The notes beneath the pieces were generated by a model. That model saw nothing but the letters and a program-made list of their open reading frames with translations, was not told the origin of the DNA and did not search any database. The position numbers were made by a program, and so were the translations under genes. 50,562 bases of DNA from an uncultured Clostridium sp. (GTDB lineage Bacteria > Bacillota > Clostridia > TANB77 > CAG-508): contig CANDRW010000010.1 of the NCBI GenBank assembly GCA_947388675.1, positions 1 through 50,562 of the forward strand. The letters run 5' to 3'. Each line of letters begins with the position of its first letter. The stretch's first letter is position 1. Shown here piece by piece: positions 25,158 to 34,775 of the stretch.

Positions 25158-26480
25158 GCTAAGTGAGCAGATAATACCGAAGTATCACAAAACCTTTAAC
25201 GATACAAAATATACTCATAAAATATTCACTTCAGGTCGTGCTGGAACGAAGTCAAGTCGTGGTGGTTTGAAAGCAATATATAAAATAATAAGTGATGACA
25301 ACTGTAGTGTTGTTATTCTTAGAAAAACACATAATAAGCTTAGAAAGACAGTATTTAAAGAATGTCTAAGAGCAATAAACAGATTAGGGTTAGATAAGAA
25401 TGACTTTAAGATTACTGTTAGTCCAATGGAAATTAAATACAAGAAAAATCAGAATACAATTATCTTTACAGGAAGTGACAGCATTGACGATACAAAAGGT
25501 ATTATAGACGAAAATAAGCCAATTAAATTAGTTATACTAGACGAATTGACAGAGTTTTTTGATAAGCGGAGAAGGGGAAGACGAATTACAGAATATTGAA
25601 GCTACCTTTATTCGTGGAAATGACGCCGAATTTTGCATGGAATATTATTTCAATCCTCCTAAAAATCCAAAGTCGGAGATAATGCAATGGGTTGAAAAAA
25701 TGTGCAAGAGAAAAGACTGCCTTAGAATACATACTGATTATAGAGATGTACCTCAAAGTTGGTTAGGAAAGAAACTAATTGAGTCAGCTGAGGAATTAAA
25801 AAGATTGGACATTAAAATGTACAACTGGTTGTGGTTACGGACTTTGTACTGGTATCGACGAATTAATTTATTATATGTTTAACGAAGCAACAATGGTACA
25901 AGAAGTTACAAAAGAACAGCTGAAAGGAATAAAATTCTTAGTAGCTGGTGGCGATTATGGGCAAATGAACGCAACTACCTTTGAAGTGTTTGGAATAGAT
26001 TTTATAGATAAATGTCTACGAGGATTTGACGAATACTATTATTCAGGGCGTGATGAGGGAAAGCAAAAAAGTCCAAGCGAATATGCTCAAGAGTTCAAGA
26101 AACTAAAAGACAGAGTTGAAAAAGAAACAGGTAAGAAATTGCTTGTTTTATTTTTAGACCCAAGTGCTAAAGGATTGGCTGAAGAAATTAAACGAGTATG
26201 CCCAGACGTGAATATTCCAAATGCAGAGAATGACGTTGCATTAGGTATAAGTAGAGTACAAAAGCTAATGTCGTATATGAGATTATTTGTAAGTCCAAAG
26301 CAAAAGCACTTGATTAGCGAACGATACATGTATGAATATGACAAAGATAAGCTAGACAAAGGAATTGAGGAGCCAATCAAAGTAAATGATCACTGTTCAG
26401 ACGCAGAACGATATATGGTTATGGGCGTATGGAAATATATAAAGCAATTATTACCACACTTGATAGGAGAGAAAGATTAA
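25144..26480 (+). CDS. terL: Terminase large subunit, two CGG +1 shifts
   Basis: A 444-residue packaging ATPase-nuclease. The Walker A-like TSGRAGTKSSRG and Walker B VILDELTEF lie in the first third, and nuclease-domain segments AGGDYGQMN, FLDPSAKG and VNDHCSDAERY follow. Two in-frame CGGs (C at 25567 and 25838) split it into three frames; skipping each gives EFFDKGEGEDELQ and LWLGLCTGIDELIYY. An essential protein with two such sites argues that the shift works. AGGAGG precedes ATG 25144. Confidence 0.93.
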
Positions 26481-27868
26481 TGGATAAAGTAGTAAAAGAT
26501 TATTTAAAACAGCATGGATATGAGGGAAGTATAGACGAAAACCAAGAGAAGAGAGTAAATGAATGGTTAGACATATTCAAAGGTCCAACTAAAAAGTATA
26601 ACATTAGTATCTATAATGGAACAAAGTATGTAAAACATAAAATTAAATCATTAAATCTACCAAGCCAGATATGTGCCGATTTAGCAGACTTCTTCTTCAA
26701 TGAAAAGTTGGACATCACTATAGATAAAGCAAAAGTGCAGAAGCCAATTAGAGAATGCCTAGAGCAAAATAATTTTTTACACAATACAAACAAATTAATG
26801 CAAATGGTAAAAGCACTTGGTACAGGTGCTATTGTTCCATACTTAAACAATAGAATATTAAAAATAAATTATATTAAAGCACCAAATATTGTAATTCTGA
26901 GAGCAAACGAAGACGAAGTCTTAGATGTTTTGTTTTGGAGTAAAATCAAGACACAAGATGGTTATGAATACATATTGAATATGCACATATTAGACGAAAA
27001 GGAAGGATATATAATTTATAACACAAAGATTAGAGAGGAAGGAAAATCAACTACTAATGAAGATTTAGGAGAAGCAGAAGAAATACACACATATTCATTT
27101 CTACCAAAGTTTGGAATGCTATTTACACCAGAAATTAATAATTTCGACATCAATAGCCCATACGGTATTAGCTGTTATGCGAATGCATTAGACCAGATAT
27201 TTATAACAGATAGAGCATACGACAGTATGGATAATGAAATTTATCTTGGCAAAAAAAGAGTTTATGTTGGTACTGGAGCAACAACTTTTAAGATAGACGA
27301 AAATGGAAATACTGTTCCAATATTTGATGCTAACGATGTTGCATTTTATGCATTACCAGGTGAAAATAATAAAGAAATAGTAAAAGAAAGCACAGGAGAT
27401 TTAAGAATAGAGCCAATTTCAAGTGCAGTACAATACAATTTGAATTTGCTAACATCAAAGGTTGGACTAGGACATAACTATTATAAGTTCAAAGATGGAG
27501 AGGTATATGTTAATACAGACAATGTAATTAGTACAAACAGCGATGTATATAGAAAAATTAGAAAGCAACAAAATATTACTACGAAAGCAATTATTGATGT
27601 AATATACGCAATAGCAGAATTAATTGGAATTAAGCAGCAATTCAGTGTAAGTGTATTTTATGATGACAGCATAATAGAAGATACAGAGAAGACACAAAAA
27701 CAAGCACAGACAGAATTTGATAGAAAACTTATCAGTAATGCACAATATTATCGAGATGTTTATAAATTAAAAGATAATGAAGCCAGAAAATTTGCAGAAC
27801 AAATGAAACAAGAAATCATCGAAGAAACAATTACAGACGGAATAGAGCCAGTTGAAGGTGATGAATAA
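26480..27868 (+). CDS. Portal protein (SPP1 gp6-like)
   Basis: A 462-residue portal forming the dodecameric channel at one capsid vertex. Its ATG shares the A of the terminase TAA (TAATG), with GGAGAG upstream. Segments such as NDNVISTNSDVYRKIRKQQ and the helical C-terminal clip region resemble the Gp6/DUF935-type portals. Intact, with no in-frame CGG. Confidence 0.85.
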   Translation: MDKVVKDYLKQHGYEGSIDENQEKRVNEWLDIFKGPTKKYNISIYNGTKYVKHKIKSLNLPSQICADLADFFFNEKLDITIDKAKVQKPIRECLEQNNFLHNTNKLMQMVKALGTGAIVPYLNNRILKINYIKAPNIVILRANEDEVLDVLFWSKIKTQDGYEYILNMHILDEKEGYIIYNTKIREEGKSTTNEDLGEAEEIHTYSFLPKFGMLFTPEINNFDINSPYGISCYANALDQIFITDRAYDSMDNEIYLGKKRVYVGTGATTFKIDENGNTVPIFDANDVAFYALPGENNKEIVKESTGDLRIEPISSAVQYNLNLLTSKVGLGHNYYKFKDGEVYVNTDNVISTNSDVYRKIRKQQNITTKAIIDVIYAIAELIGIKQQFSVSVFYDDSIIEDTEKTQKQAQTEFDRKLISNAQYYRDVYKLKDNEARKFAEQMKQEIIEETITDGIEPVEGDE

Positions 27869-29442
27869 TGAATGAAGAAGCATTAAAAAAGCTATTAAAT
27901 ACTTATTCAGAACTAGAAATGAAGTTGCTAGATGAGTTAGTGCAACATTTTAAAATCAACGAAAAATTTATCAATTCAGACTACTGGAGAATAGAAAAGC
28001 TAGAAGAATTAGGAATATTAAATCAGAACATTGTTAAATACGTTTCGCAAGCAGTAGGGAAGACGCCAGAACAAATAGCAGAAACACTAGAACAAATAGG
28101 ATTTGATACTCTTAATATTCAAAATTTTAATAATGCATATGATAAAGGCTTGCTAAGTATTAATCCATCTGTGATATTAGAAAAGCAAATTGTTAATAAT
28201 TTAATCAATTATTCATACAATGAACTTAGTAACAGAATGATAGAATTAAGCAACAAGATAGAAAATGCAACAAGAGATACATATTTGAATATTGTAGAGA
28301 AAGCATATTTACAAACAAGTGAAGGAATTTCATATCAAGAAGTAATTAGAAGTTGTTTGCTAGAACTAGGAGAAAAAGGCATTACTACTTTAAAATACAA
28401 AACAGTAGACAAAGACGGAAAAATAGTAGGTATAAGGAATTATGACATAGAGGGAGCAGTAAGACGAGAATTAATCACAGCAACTCATAATCTGACGAAT
28501 AGCATCAATATGCAAGTAGCAGAAGAACTAGACGCTGAATATTTATACTTATCAGAACATATAAAATGTAGGGAACAACACTTTCCATGGCAAGGCACAA
28601 TAATTAAGAGAGAAGACTTGGTCAAAGTAACAAGGCTAGGCGAAGTAGATGGAATGGGAGGACCAAACTGTAAACATTATCCTACGCCATATTTCGGAAC
28701 AGCTAGAGGCGATGAACTAAAGCAGATATCACAAGAAGAAGCATTAGAGCAATACGAGTTAGCACAAAAACAACGATATTTAGAAAGAGGAATTAGAAAG
28801 TGGAAACGTAGAGAAAGGTTATTTAAAACAGCAGAGGACAAAGAGTATTACAAGAAGTGTAAAGAGAAAGTCAAAGAGTGGCAACTAAGAAATAAGGAGT
28901 TTACAGAGAATAATAATTTAAAGAGAGACTTCTCAAGAGAAAACGTAGAAAAAGTGACAAAAGTACAAAATAGTGATATAATGCTAACTGAGAATGAACA
29001 ATATGCAATGAATAAATATATTAGTTCTGATTTTTATACTATAAACGAAAAGTTAAGAAATAATATAGAACTAACTGCGACAGAAAAGAATTTAGCAAAT
29101 AACTTAGATAGTGCATTAAATAAAATGCCTAATTACAATGGTTTAGTAACACGTTCTATACAATTAGACCAAGAGCAGTTAAGTAATTTCTTGAAAGAAA
29201 GTCAGATAGACAGAATTGTTGAATATAAAGCTTATACTTCTACAACAGCAGGAGAGAGATACAGTGAACTAAGTAGTGTGGAATTATATATAAATTCTAA
29301 AAGTGGAAAAGACATAAGGAAATATAATGAAAGCGAGCAAGAGATTTTATTCAAAAGAGGTTCATTATTTAAAATAAAGGAAATAGAGAAGATAAAGAAC
29401 ACATATCATATTTTATTGGAGGACATGAATGGAGAAGAATAA
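27868..29442 (+). CDS. MuF-like minor head protein fused to ADP-ribosyltransferase
   Basis: 524 residues. Residues 1-300 match the phage minor capsid/MuF type (SEHIKCREQHFPWQGTI, GGPNCKHYPTPYF). After a charged linker, residues 360-524 form an exotoxin-like ADP-ribosyltransferase domain with the R-STS-ExE signature: VTRSIQL, YTSTTAG and ESEQEILFKRGS. Fused effector domains on MuF proteins are known and may be injected with DNA. It overlaps the portal stop by one base. Confidence 0.85.
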   Translation: MNEEALKKLLNTYSELEMKLLDELVQHFKINEKFINSDYWRIEKLEELGILNQNIVKYVSQAVGKTPEQIAETLEQIGFDTLNIQNFNNAYDKGLLSINPSVILEKQIVNNLINYSYNELSNRMIELSNKIENATRDTYLNIVEKAYLQTSEGISYQEVIRSCLLELGEKGITTLKYKTVDKDGKIVGIRNYDIEGAVRRELITATHNLTNSINMQVAEELDAEYLYLSEHIKCREQHFPWQGTIIKREDLVKVTRLGEVDGMGGPNCKHYPTPYFGTARGDELKQISQEEALEQYELAQKQRYLERGIRKWKRRERLFKTAEDKEYYKKCKEKVKEWQLRNKEFTENNNLKRDFSRENVEKVTKVQNSDIMLTENEQYAMNKYISSDFYTINEKLRNNIELTATEKNLANNLDSALNKMPNYNGLVTRSIQLDQEQLSNFLKESQIDRIVEYKAYTSTTAGERYSELSSVELYINSKSGKDIRKYNESEQEILFKRGSLFKIKEIEKIKNTYHILLEDMNGEE

Positions 29443-29587
29443 AGAAGGCGATAAGCCATTTCAAAGCCATAGGTGGCACGAAGACGTAGGTGCTAAAGCA
29501 GTAGGATATAAAAAAAGTTCAAAAGAAGAAAGAGAAGAATCTAAAAAAGAATTTGATAAAATTCTAAGGGACAGAGGAATAAAATAA
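29429..29587 (+). CDS. Small charged protein
   Basis: 52 residues, starting inside the end of the MuF gene with GGAGG upstream. Charged and helical. It could serve as an immunity or accessory factor to the ADP-ribosyltransferase, but that rests only on position. Confidence 0.5.
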   Translation: MEKNKEGDKPFQSHRWHEDVGAKAVGYKKSSKEEREESKKEFDKILRDRGIK

Positions 29588-29614
29588 TTAATAAAACTAA
29601 ATAAAAAGGAATAG

Positions 29615-29644
29615 ATAGACATTCAAATGAGTGTCTATTTTTAT
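29615..29644 (+). terminator. Terminator before the scaffold gene
   Basis: A 10-bp stem with one G-U pair (29615-29624 with 29629-29638) and a T-rich tail. Another small hairpin near 29690 precedes the scaffold ribosome site. Confidence 0.6.
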
Positions 29645-29734
29645 ATGTCTTTTTACTTTATTGCAGACGATAAAGAACAACAAAGGTGCGAGATTTACTC
29701 GTTACTCGAATAAAAAAATGGAGGTTTTTAGATT

Positions 29735-30331
29735 ATGGAAGGACAAGAAAATCAAGGAACAAACACAGTTGTAAATACTAATACAACAACTAACACAGGA
29801 GCAGTTACTCAGCCTGTTGGAACACAAGCACAAACAAAAACTGAGGGGACAGTTACTCAGACTGTTAATAAAACTGAGGGTAGCGAAGGAGCAAAGACTT
29901 TCACACAAGAGGAAGTTAATGCACTATTAGCAAAAGAAAAGAAAAATTTGCCAAGCAAGGAAGAATTGAAAGCCTTCAAGGATTGGCAAGAATCTCAAAA
30001 GACAGAAGAACAAAAAAGACAAGAAGAACTAGTTAGAGTACAAAATCTTGAAAATAATAACAATAGTCAATCTCAAATTATTTCTATTATGAAGAATGGA
30101 ATTGATTACGAAACAGCTGAGTTTATTCAATTTAAGCTTAGCAAAATGGATGGAGATTTTGAAACTAACTTAGAAACATACTTAGCAGAGAATAAAGACA
30201 AATTTACGAAAGAAGAAACTAAAAAGCCTGTTACAACAGGTTTTTCTCAAAGTAAGACCAATACTAGTATAAATACAAACAAGGATTATTTAGACAAGAA
30301 ATATGCTAATAATCCATATTACAAAAAATAA
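29735..30331 (+). CDS. Capsid scaffold protein
   Basis: 198 residues: a low-complexity Thr/Asn/Gln N-terminus, central charged coiled coil (SKEELKAFKDWQESQKTEEQKRQEELVRVQ) and basic C-terminus. Composition and position before the major capsid gene are typical of scaffolds. GGAGG precedes ATG. Confidence 0.8.
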   Translation: MEGQENQGTNTVVNTNTTTNTGAVTQPVGTQAQTKTEGTVTQTVNKTEGSEGAKTFTQEEVNALLAKEKKNLPSKEELKAFKDWQESQKTEEQKRQEELVRVQNLENNNNSQSQIISIMKNGIDYETAEFIQFKLSKMDGDFETNLETYLAENKDKFTKEETKKPVTTGFSQSKTNTSINTNKDYLDKKYANNPYYKK

Positions 30332-30352
30332 AAAGAAGGAAGGTAAAATTTT

Positions 30353-31291
30353 ATGAAATATGGAGAACAATATGTTGATGAACAATATTTATCAGCAATC
30401 GAACCAAACTTATACACTGATGAAGTTTTAATTCCAGGAGTTACATTCAGTGAAGATATTGTGGAAGGACCATCAGGTGGTTACTATGCACACAAATTAG
30501 ATGATGGAAAAGAAGTTGAGCCAGGAACACCAGGCAGAGATTTTGACGACGAAGCAGCAAAAGATGATTTGATTCAAGTTGCATATAACAATAACTTTCA
30601 AAAATCAAGAAAGATTTATGGTGTACAAGCAGCAGCAGTAAAATTCAATATGGGAGAAGCTTACCTAGCAAACTCATTAAATGTTACTAAACAAGGACGT
30701 AGATATTCAGCATTGGCTTGTATGGTAAATGAAGGTACAGTTTTGGATGATAAAACGAATACTACAGCAGCTAACGTTGTTGAAAAAATCACTCAAATTA
30801 GAAAAGCTGTTAAAGACAATCATGGGCAAGCAAATTTCTTACTTGTGCATACAAATGTATACGCAGTATGCTTACAAGTCTTAGGATTAAAAGAAACTGA
30901 CGATTCAGCAGTAAGAAGCGCCCAATTACTTAAAAGATTTGGACTTGATATTATTGAGTGTAATTCATTTGATAAAGCAGACGTTAAATACTATGATTAT
31001 AGTGGAAATTTACAAACAGTTGATTTGACTGATGTTGAAATGATTTGTGGATACTGTGAAGCTTTTAAATTAGAAGATAATTTCTCAGTATATCGTTTAA
31101 TCGATAGTGAAAATTTTGCAGGTTCAAAAGCACAAGTTGAATATAACACCGCAATGAGAGTTGTGAGCCCTAAACAAATTATTGTTAAAAAACGTGAAAC
31201 AGTAGCAAGAACAGCACCAACCCCAGCAACACAAGAAAATAATACTACAGAACCAGTAAATCCAGAAATACCAGGAATGATACAAGAATAG
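30353..31291 (+). CDS. Major capsid protein
   Basis: 312 residues with phage capsid-like segments (TYSALACMVNEG-type core, VKDNHGQANFLLVHTNVY, NTAMRVVSPKQIIV) and a short Pro/Thr-rich C-terminal extension. Strong ribosome site, AAGGAAGG. Likely HK97 fold, from position and composition. Confidence 0.85.
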   Translation: MKYGEQYVDEQYLSAIEPNLYTDEVLIPGVTFSEDIVEGPSGGYYAHKLDDGKEVEPGTPGRDFDDEAAKDDLIQVAYNNNFQKSRKIYGVQAAAVKFNMGEAYLANSLNVTKQGRRYSALACMVNEGTVLDDKTNTTAANVVEKITQIRKAVKDNHGQANFLLVHTNVYAVCLQVLGLKETDDSAVRSAQLLKRFGLDIIECNSFDKADVKYYDYSGNLQTVDLTDVEMICGYCEAFKLEDNFSVYRLIDSENFAGSKAQVEYNTAMRVVSPKQIIVKKRETVARTAPTPATQENNTTEPVNPEIPGMIQE

Positions 31292-31309
31292 AAAAGGAGT
31301 TAAAAGGGC

Positions 31310-31735
31310 ATGAAAGAATATACCAATTATGAATTTTATAAAAATACGTATCAGGGCAACATGTCCGAAAACGACTTTGATAGATTAGTAATAAGAGCAA
31401 GTACTGAAGTACGAAACACTATCATGAATAGAGATATCTCAAAGCATGAAGATGAAGTACAATTAGCAACTTGCTCTGTTGCTGATATATTGCTAAAAAT
31501 TGAACAGATTGAAAGCAAAAAATCTAAGCTAATAAGTAGCGAAAAGATAGACAAGATAATTGCTAGTGAAAGTGTAGCAGACTTGTCAAGGACTTATGCA
31601 AATACTACAAAACTTACAGATTTAGATTTAGAAATTTCTAACCAACAAAGCAAAATAAGAGAAGAGATTGAAAAGAATCTATTGTTTACAGGCTTATTGA
31701 ACAGGAGAGTGAATATCGATGGAAGATTTATTTGA
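31310..31735 (+). CDS. Head-tail connector (adaptor) protein
   Basis: 141 residues starting YTNYEFYKNTYQGNMSENDFDRLVIRAS, typical of gp6/gp15-like adaptors that bind beneath the portal. It overlaps the next gene by 17 bp. AAAGGAG precedes ATG. Confidence 0.75.
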   Translation: MKEYTNYEFYKNTYQGNMSENDFDRLVIRASTEVRNTIMNRDISKHEDEVQLATCSVADILLKIEQIESKKSKLISSEKIDKIIASESVADLSRTYANTTKLTDLDLEISNQQSKIREEIEKNLLFTGLLNRRVNIDGRFI

Positions 31736-32126
31736 CAAAGATATAACTGTTATCAATAAATACTATGACAAAGAAACGAAGTCATCTAAATACAAAGTAA
31801 GTCACATAAAAGGTTTTTGGAGTTCTGATAACGGGATTTCAATAAATGGAACGCAAATAACAAAATCAGATGGTCTAAACGCAAGAATACTCATTAATGA
31901 TAGTAGAAACGAAGAATATCAAAGCCCAGAAAAGTTTGAAAAAGAACAAAAGACTTGGACATTAAAGCCAGACGACTGCTTAATAAAAGGCTTTATAAGT
32001 AATATTCTAACGACTACGCAAGCGCTAGAAAAATACGGTTCTTATAATGTTATAAAAATAACTAATATAGCAACAAAGGACTATGGTTCAGAAGATATGC
32101 AGCATTTTGTTGTGACAGGAGCATAG
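31719..32126 (+). CDS. Head closure-type protein
   Basis: 135 residues, beta-rich (ITVINKYYDKETKSSKYKVSHIKGFW). Position between adaptor and minor capsid genes suggests the stopper or closure protein. AGGAGAG lies upstream of ATG. Confidence 0.65.
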   Translation: MEDLFDKDITVINKYYDKETKSSKYKVSHIKGFWSSDNGISINGTQITKSDGLNARILINDSRNEEYQSPEKFEKEQKTWTLKPDDCLIKGFISNILTTTQALEKYGSYNVIKITNIATKDYGSEDMQHFVVTGA

Positions 32127-32128
32127 TT

Positions 32129-32581
32129 ATGAAAATTAATTATGAAGTAGCCTTTAACGGTATTCAAAAGCAACAAATTTTAGATAAATACGGTTTAGAT
32201 GGTGGAAGGACACAAAAAGTTATAGATAGTACTTTTATGGGATATTTAGATAAGTATATGCCAATGGACGAAGAAATGCAAATGATAACAAGTATGTATA
32301 ATTCTACGAAAGTGGGTTCTGGAGAAATCAATATTAATACTCCGTATGCACACTATCAAAACGAGGGCGAACTATATGTTGACCCCAAATATCAAAAAGG
32401 TGCATTTCATGATCCAGTTTCAGGTAGATATTGGAGTAGACCAGGAATAAAAAAAGTTCCAAGCGGTAAAAAGCTAAACTATCATGGAGGAGCGTTGAGA
32501 GGTGACCACTTTACTGAAAGAATGTTAGCAGACCATTTTGACGATATCGTAAATGCTGGTCAAAAGGAGATAGATAAGTAA
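32129..32581 (+). CDS. Minor capsid protein 2-like
   Basis: 150 residues with NTPYAHYQNEGELYVDP, LNYHGGALRGDHFTERMLADH, matching the minor capsid 2 / HK97 gp10-like family involved in head-tail joining. Confidence 0.75.
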   Translation: MKINYEVAFNGIQKQQILDKYGLDGGRTQKVIDSTFMGYLDKYMPMDEEMQMITSMYNSTKVGSGEININTPYAHYQNEGELYVDPKYQKGAFHDPVSGRYWSRPGIKKVPSGKKLNYHGGALRGDHFTERMLADHFDDIVNAGQKEIDK

Positions 32582-33006
32582 TGGAAGAAACAGAAGTAAT
32601 TATTGATAAAGTAAGAGAATATATGGCAAAATGCCCATATTTAGATGAATATGTAGAACTAAATGTAGAATATTTGGTTGACAAAGTAAAAGCATATTCA
32701 ATTAATGAAAATGCAGGTTATAACCCAGTTATGAATAGATTCATGTATGGTTCTGAAAATCAATTCTTATTTACTTTTGATAGTAAGTTGTATTGGAATG
32801 AAGATATCCAAAATAATATAGATAATTCCAAAACTTTTGAAAATATTAGAAATTGGTTAGAAACAAATAATAAAAATAAAATATTTCCAGATATAAAAGG
32901 AATATACGAAATTGGAGCAACAACAAATGGCTATATATTTGCAACAAATGCAAATGAAGCTATTTATCGTATTCAATGTTATTTAAACTATTATAAAAAG
33001 GAGTAA
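32581..33006 (+). CDS. Tail terminator-like minor capsid protein
   Basis: 141 residues, mixed alpha/beta, overlapping the previous stop by one base. Order before the major tail gene suggests the tail terminator. Confidence 0.65.
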   Translation: MEETEVIIDKVREYMAKCPYLDEYVELNVEYLVDKVKAYSINENAGYNPVMNRFMYGSENQFLFTFDSKLYWNEDIQNNIDNSKTFENIRNWLETNNKNKIFPDIKGIYEIGATTNGYIFATNANEAIYRIQCYLNYYKKE

Positions 33007-33010
33007 ATCA

Positions 33011-33661
33011 ATGGAAGAAGAAAATTTAGAAAAAACTCCGAACAAAAATGATATTAATTTATTAAATGAAGAGGAGGGGAATTCGATGAGTGAAACAACA
33101 CAGGAAAAAGAGTTAGAAAGATTAACCAATACTGATAAAGTTGACTTTCTAAATATTACGCCAAAAGCAGCAGACCCAAGCTGGGCATTAATTGGAACAG
33201 GAATAACATCAATTGATAATGCTTACAATGCAAAAGTATCAGATGAACATTGGGTAGCAGAAACAAATGAAAGGCACGCACTAGATGGTTATGCATTAGG
33301 TGTTGATTTAAATCAAACAGCATATAAAGGAGATGGCGTATTTGAATTCGTAGACGATATAATGTATTACATGAAAAAGGGGAAAGACTGTGAAACTACT
33401 AAGCTTGAAGTTTATAAATATAGAGTTGATGAGACTGGAGATACTCCAAAATATGATGCACGCTTATTAAATGTATTAGTAGTGCCAGACTCAGATTCAA
33501 GAGAAGGTGGAAACGCATTAAAAGTAAAATACAAAATTCAAGTTCAAGGAGACCCAAAATTTGGCACAGTCACATTCGCTAATGGAAAACCAGTTTTTGC
33601 GGAAAAAGGCCAAGTAGATAATCAAGAAACAACTTATTCAGAGACATCAGAAGTCGAATAA
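33011..33661 (+). CDS. Major tail tube protein with two possible starts
   Basis: 216 residues from ATG 33011 (AAGGAG upstream), or 191 from ATG 33086, which has an even stronger GAGGAGGGG. The domain from FLNITPKAADPSWALIGTGI to TVTFANGKPVF fits phage tail-tube proteins. Both starts may be used, giving two forms that differ by an acidic 25-residue extension. Confidence 0.8.
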   Translation: MEEENLEKTPNKNDINLLNEEEGNSMSETTQEKELERLTNTDKVDFLNITPKAADPSWALIGTGITSIDNAYNAKVSDEHWVAETNERHALDGYALGVDLNQTAYKGDGVFEFVDDIMYYMKKGKDCETTKLEVYKYRVDETGDTPKYDARLLNVLVVPDSDSREGGNALKVKYKIQVQGDPKFGTVTFANGKPVFAEKGQVDNQETTYSETSEVE

Positions 33662-33680
33662 AACAATTTTAAAGTAAATC

Positions 33681-33709
33681 TTGACTATAAAATAAAAACA
33701 TAATATAAT
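33681..33709 (+). promoter_or_regulatory. Promoter of a cargo gene
   Basis: TTGACT (33681-33686) and TATAAT (33704-33709) with exactly 17 bp between, 26 bp before the cargo gene. Confidence 0.8.
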
Positions 33710-33734
33710 CTTCAGTAAAAAGGGGGATTATATT

Positions 33735-34226
33735 ATGTTTTGTAATAAATGTGGAAGAGAGATTGCAAACGATTCAAGAGTATGTAAATTTTGCGGAAGT
33801 ACAGTTGCACAAACAACAATAAACTATAACATTAACAGCAACACAACGGCTAAGAGAAAAAATCCAGCAATAATAATAATTGGAATTATAATAATTTTAA
33901 TTGGAGTAGGCATAGCTTTTTCAGCAATAGTAGATGAGACTGCAAGCAATGTAAGTACATCTGGAAACACTATATCAGACAATAAAAAAGAAGATAAAAA
34001 AATCAACTTAGAGAAATTTAACAAAATAAAGACTGGAATGACTTATAAACAAGTTGTTGAAATCATAGGAGAAGAAGGAACGGTTTTATCAGAGTCTAAT
34101 ATTAGCAATAATGAGAAATATCATACAGTTATGTATTATTGGTATGGAAAGGATGGCATTTCAAATGCCAATATAACCATTCAAGGTGGAAAGGTTATTT
34201 CAAAGGCACAAATTGGATTAAAATAA
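33735..34226 (+). CDS. Membrane-anchored zinc-ribbon cargo protein
   Basis: 163 residues: a zinc ribbon (CNKCGREI, CKFCGS), a membrane span (IIIIGIIIILIGVGIAFSAI, near residue 50), and an extracellular domain like the small BLIP/SmpA repeats (FNKIKTGMTYKQVVEIIGEEG). It has its own promoter and terminator within the tail operon, the hallmark of a lysogenic conversion gene (moron). Its role may be envelope-related, an inference from topology. Confidence 0.75.
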   Translation: MFCNKCGREIANDSRVCKFCGSTVAQTTINYNINSNTTAKRKNPAIIIIGIIIILIGVGIAFSAIVDETASNVSTSGNTISDNKKEDKKINLEKFNKIKTGMTYKQVVEIIGEEGTVLSESNISNNEKYHTVMYYWYGKDGISNANITIQGGKVISKAQIGLK

Positions 34227-34234
34227 ATTAAATG

Positions 34235-34261
34235 AACACTTACTTATTGTAAGTGTTTTCA
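34235..34261 (+). terminator. Terminator of the cargo gene
   Basis: A 9-bp perfect stem (34235-34243 with 34249-34257) followed by a short T-rich tail; it isolates the cargo gene from tail genes. Confidence 0.65.
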
Positions 34262-34274
34262 TTTTGGAGGTAAT

Positions 34275-34775
34275 ATGGAATATATTAAATTAAAGCAAAG
34301 AAAAGATATTTTAAAATTAGGTTTTCAAGATGAGAACGAAAATATTCTAAAAGATAAATTTGGAAATGAAGTGTTTATTGAATTTGATTTAGGAGACATT
34401 GAACTACCACTAAAATATAATAGATGTATCAATGAAATAGAACAAGCTAGAAGAAATTTAAAAGCACAATTTATTATCATAGATAAAAGACAGGACCATA
34501 AAGGAAAACAACTCTTAAGCTCTAATGAAGAAGCTAAAGCAAAAGCTATGAAAAAGTTTTATAGTGAAATGGAAATAGCTATGGATTTATTCTTAGGACA
34601 AGGTGGAACTAGAAAATTCTTAAATGGTAAAAATCCATATTGGGAAATGTGGGACGATATCGATGAAATATTAAAACCATATCACAAAGATATGAAGCTA
34701 ACAATTACAAGCATGACAGATAGAATAAAAGAGAAATACAAAGTGGCCGAAAGCGATGTGTTGACAAATGATTAA
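34275..34775 (+). CDS. Tail assembly chaperone-like protein
   Basis: 166 residues, largely helical, between the tail tube and Gp15 genes, the usual place of tail chaperones. It overlaps the Gp15 gene by 8 bp. GGAGG precedes ATG. Confidence 0.65.
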   Translation: MEYIKLKQRKDILKLGFQDENENILKDKFGNEVFIEFDLGDIELPLKYNRCINEIEQARRNLKAQFIIIDKRQDHKGKQLLSSNEEAKAKAMKKFYSEMEIAMDLFLGQGGTRKFLNGKNPYWEMWDDIDEILKPYHKDMKLTITSMTDRIKEKYKVAESDVLTND

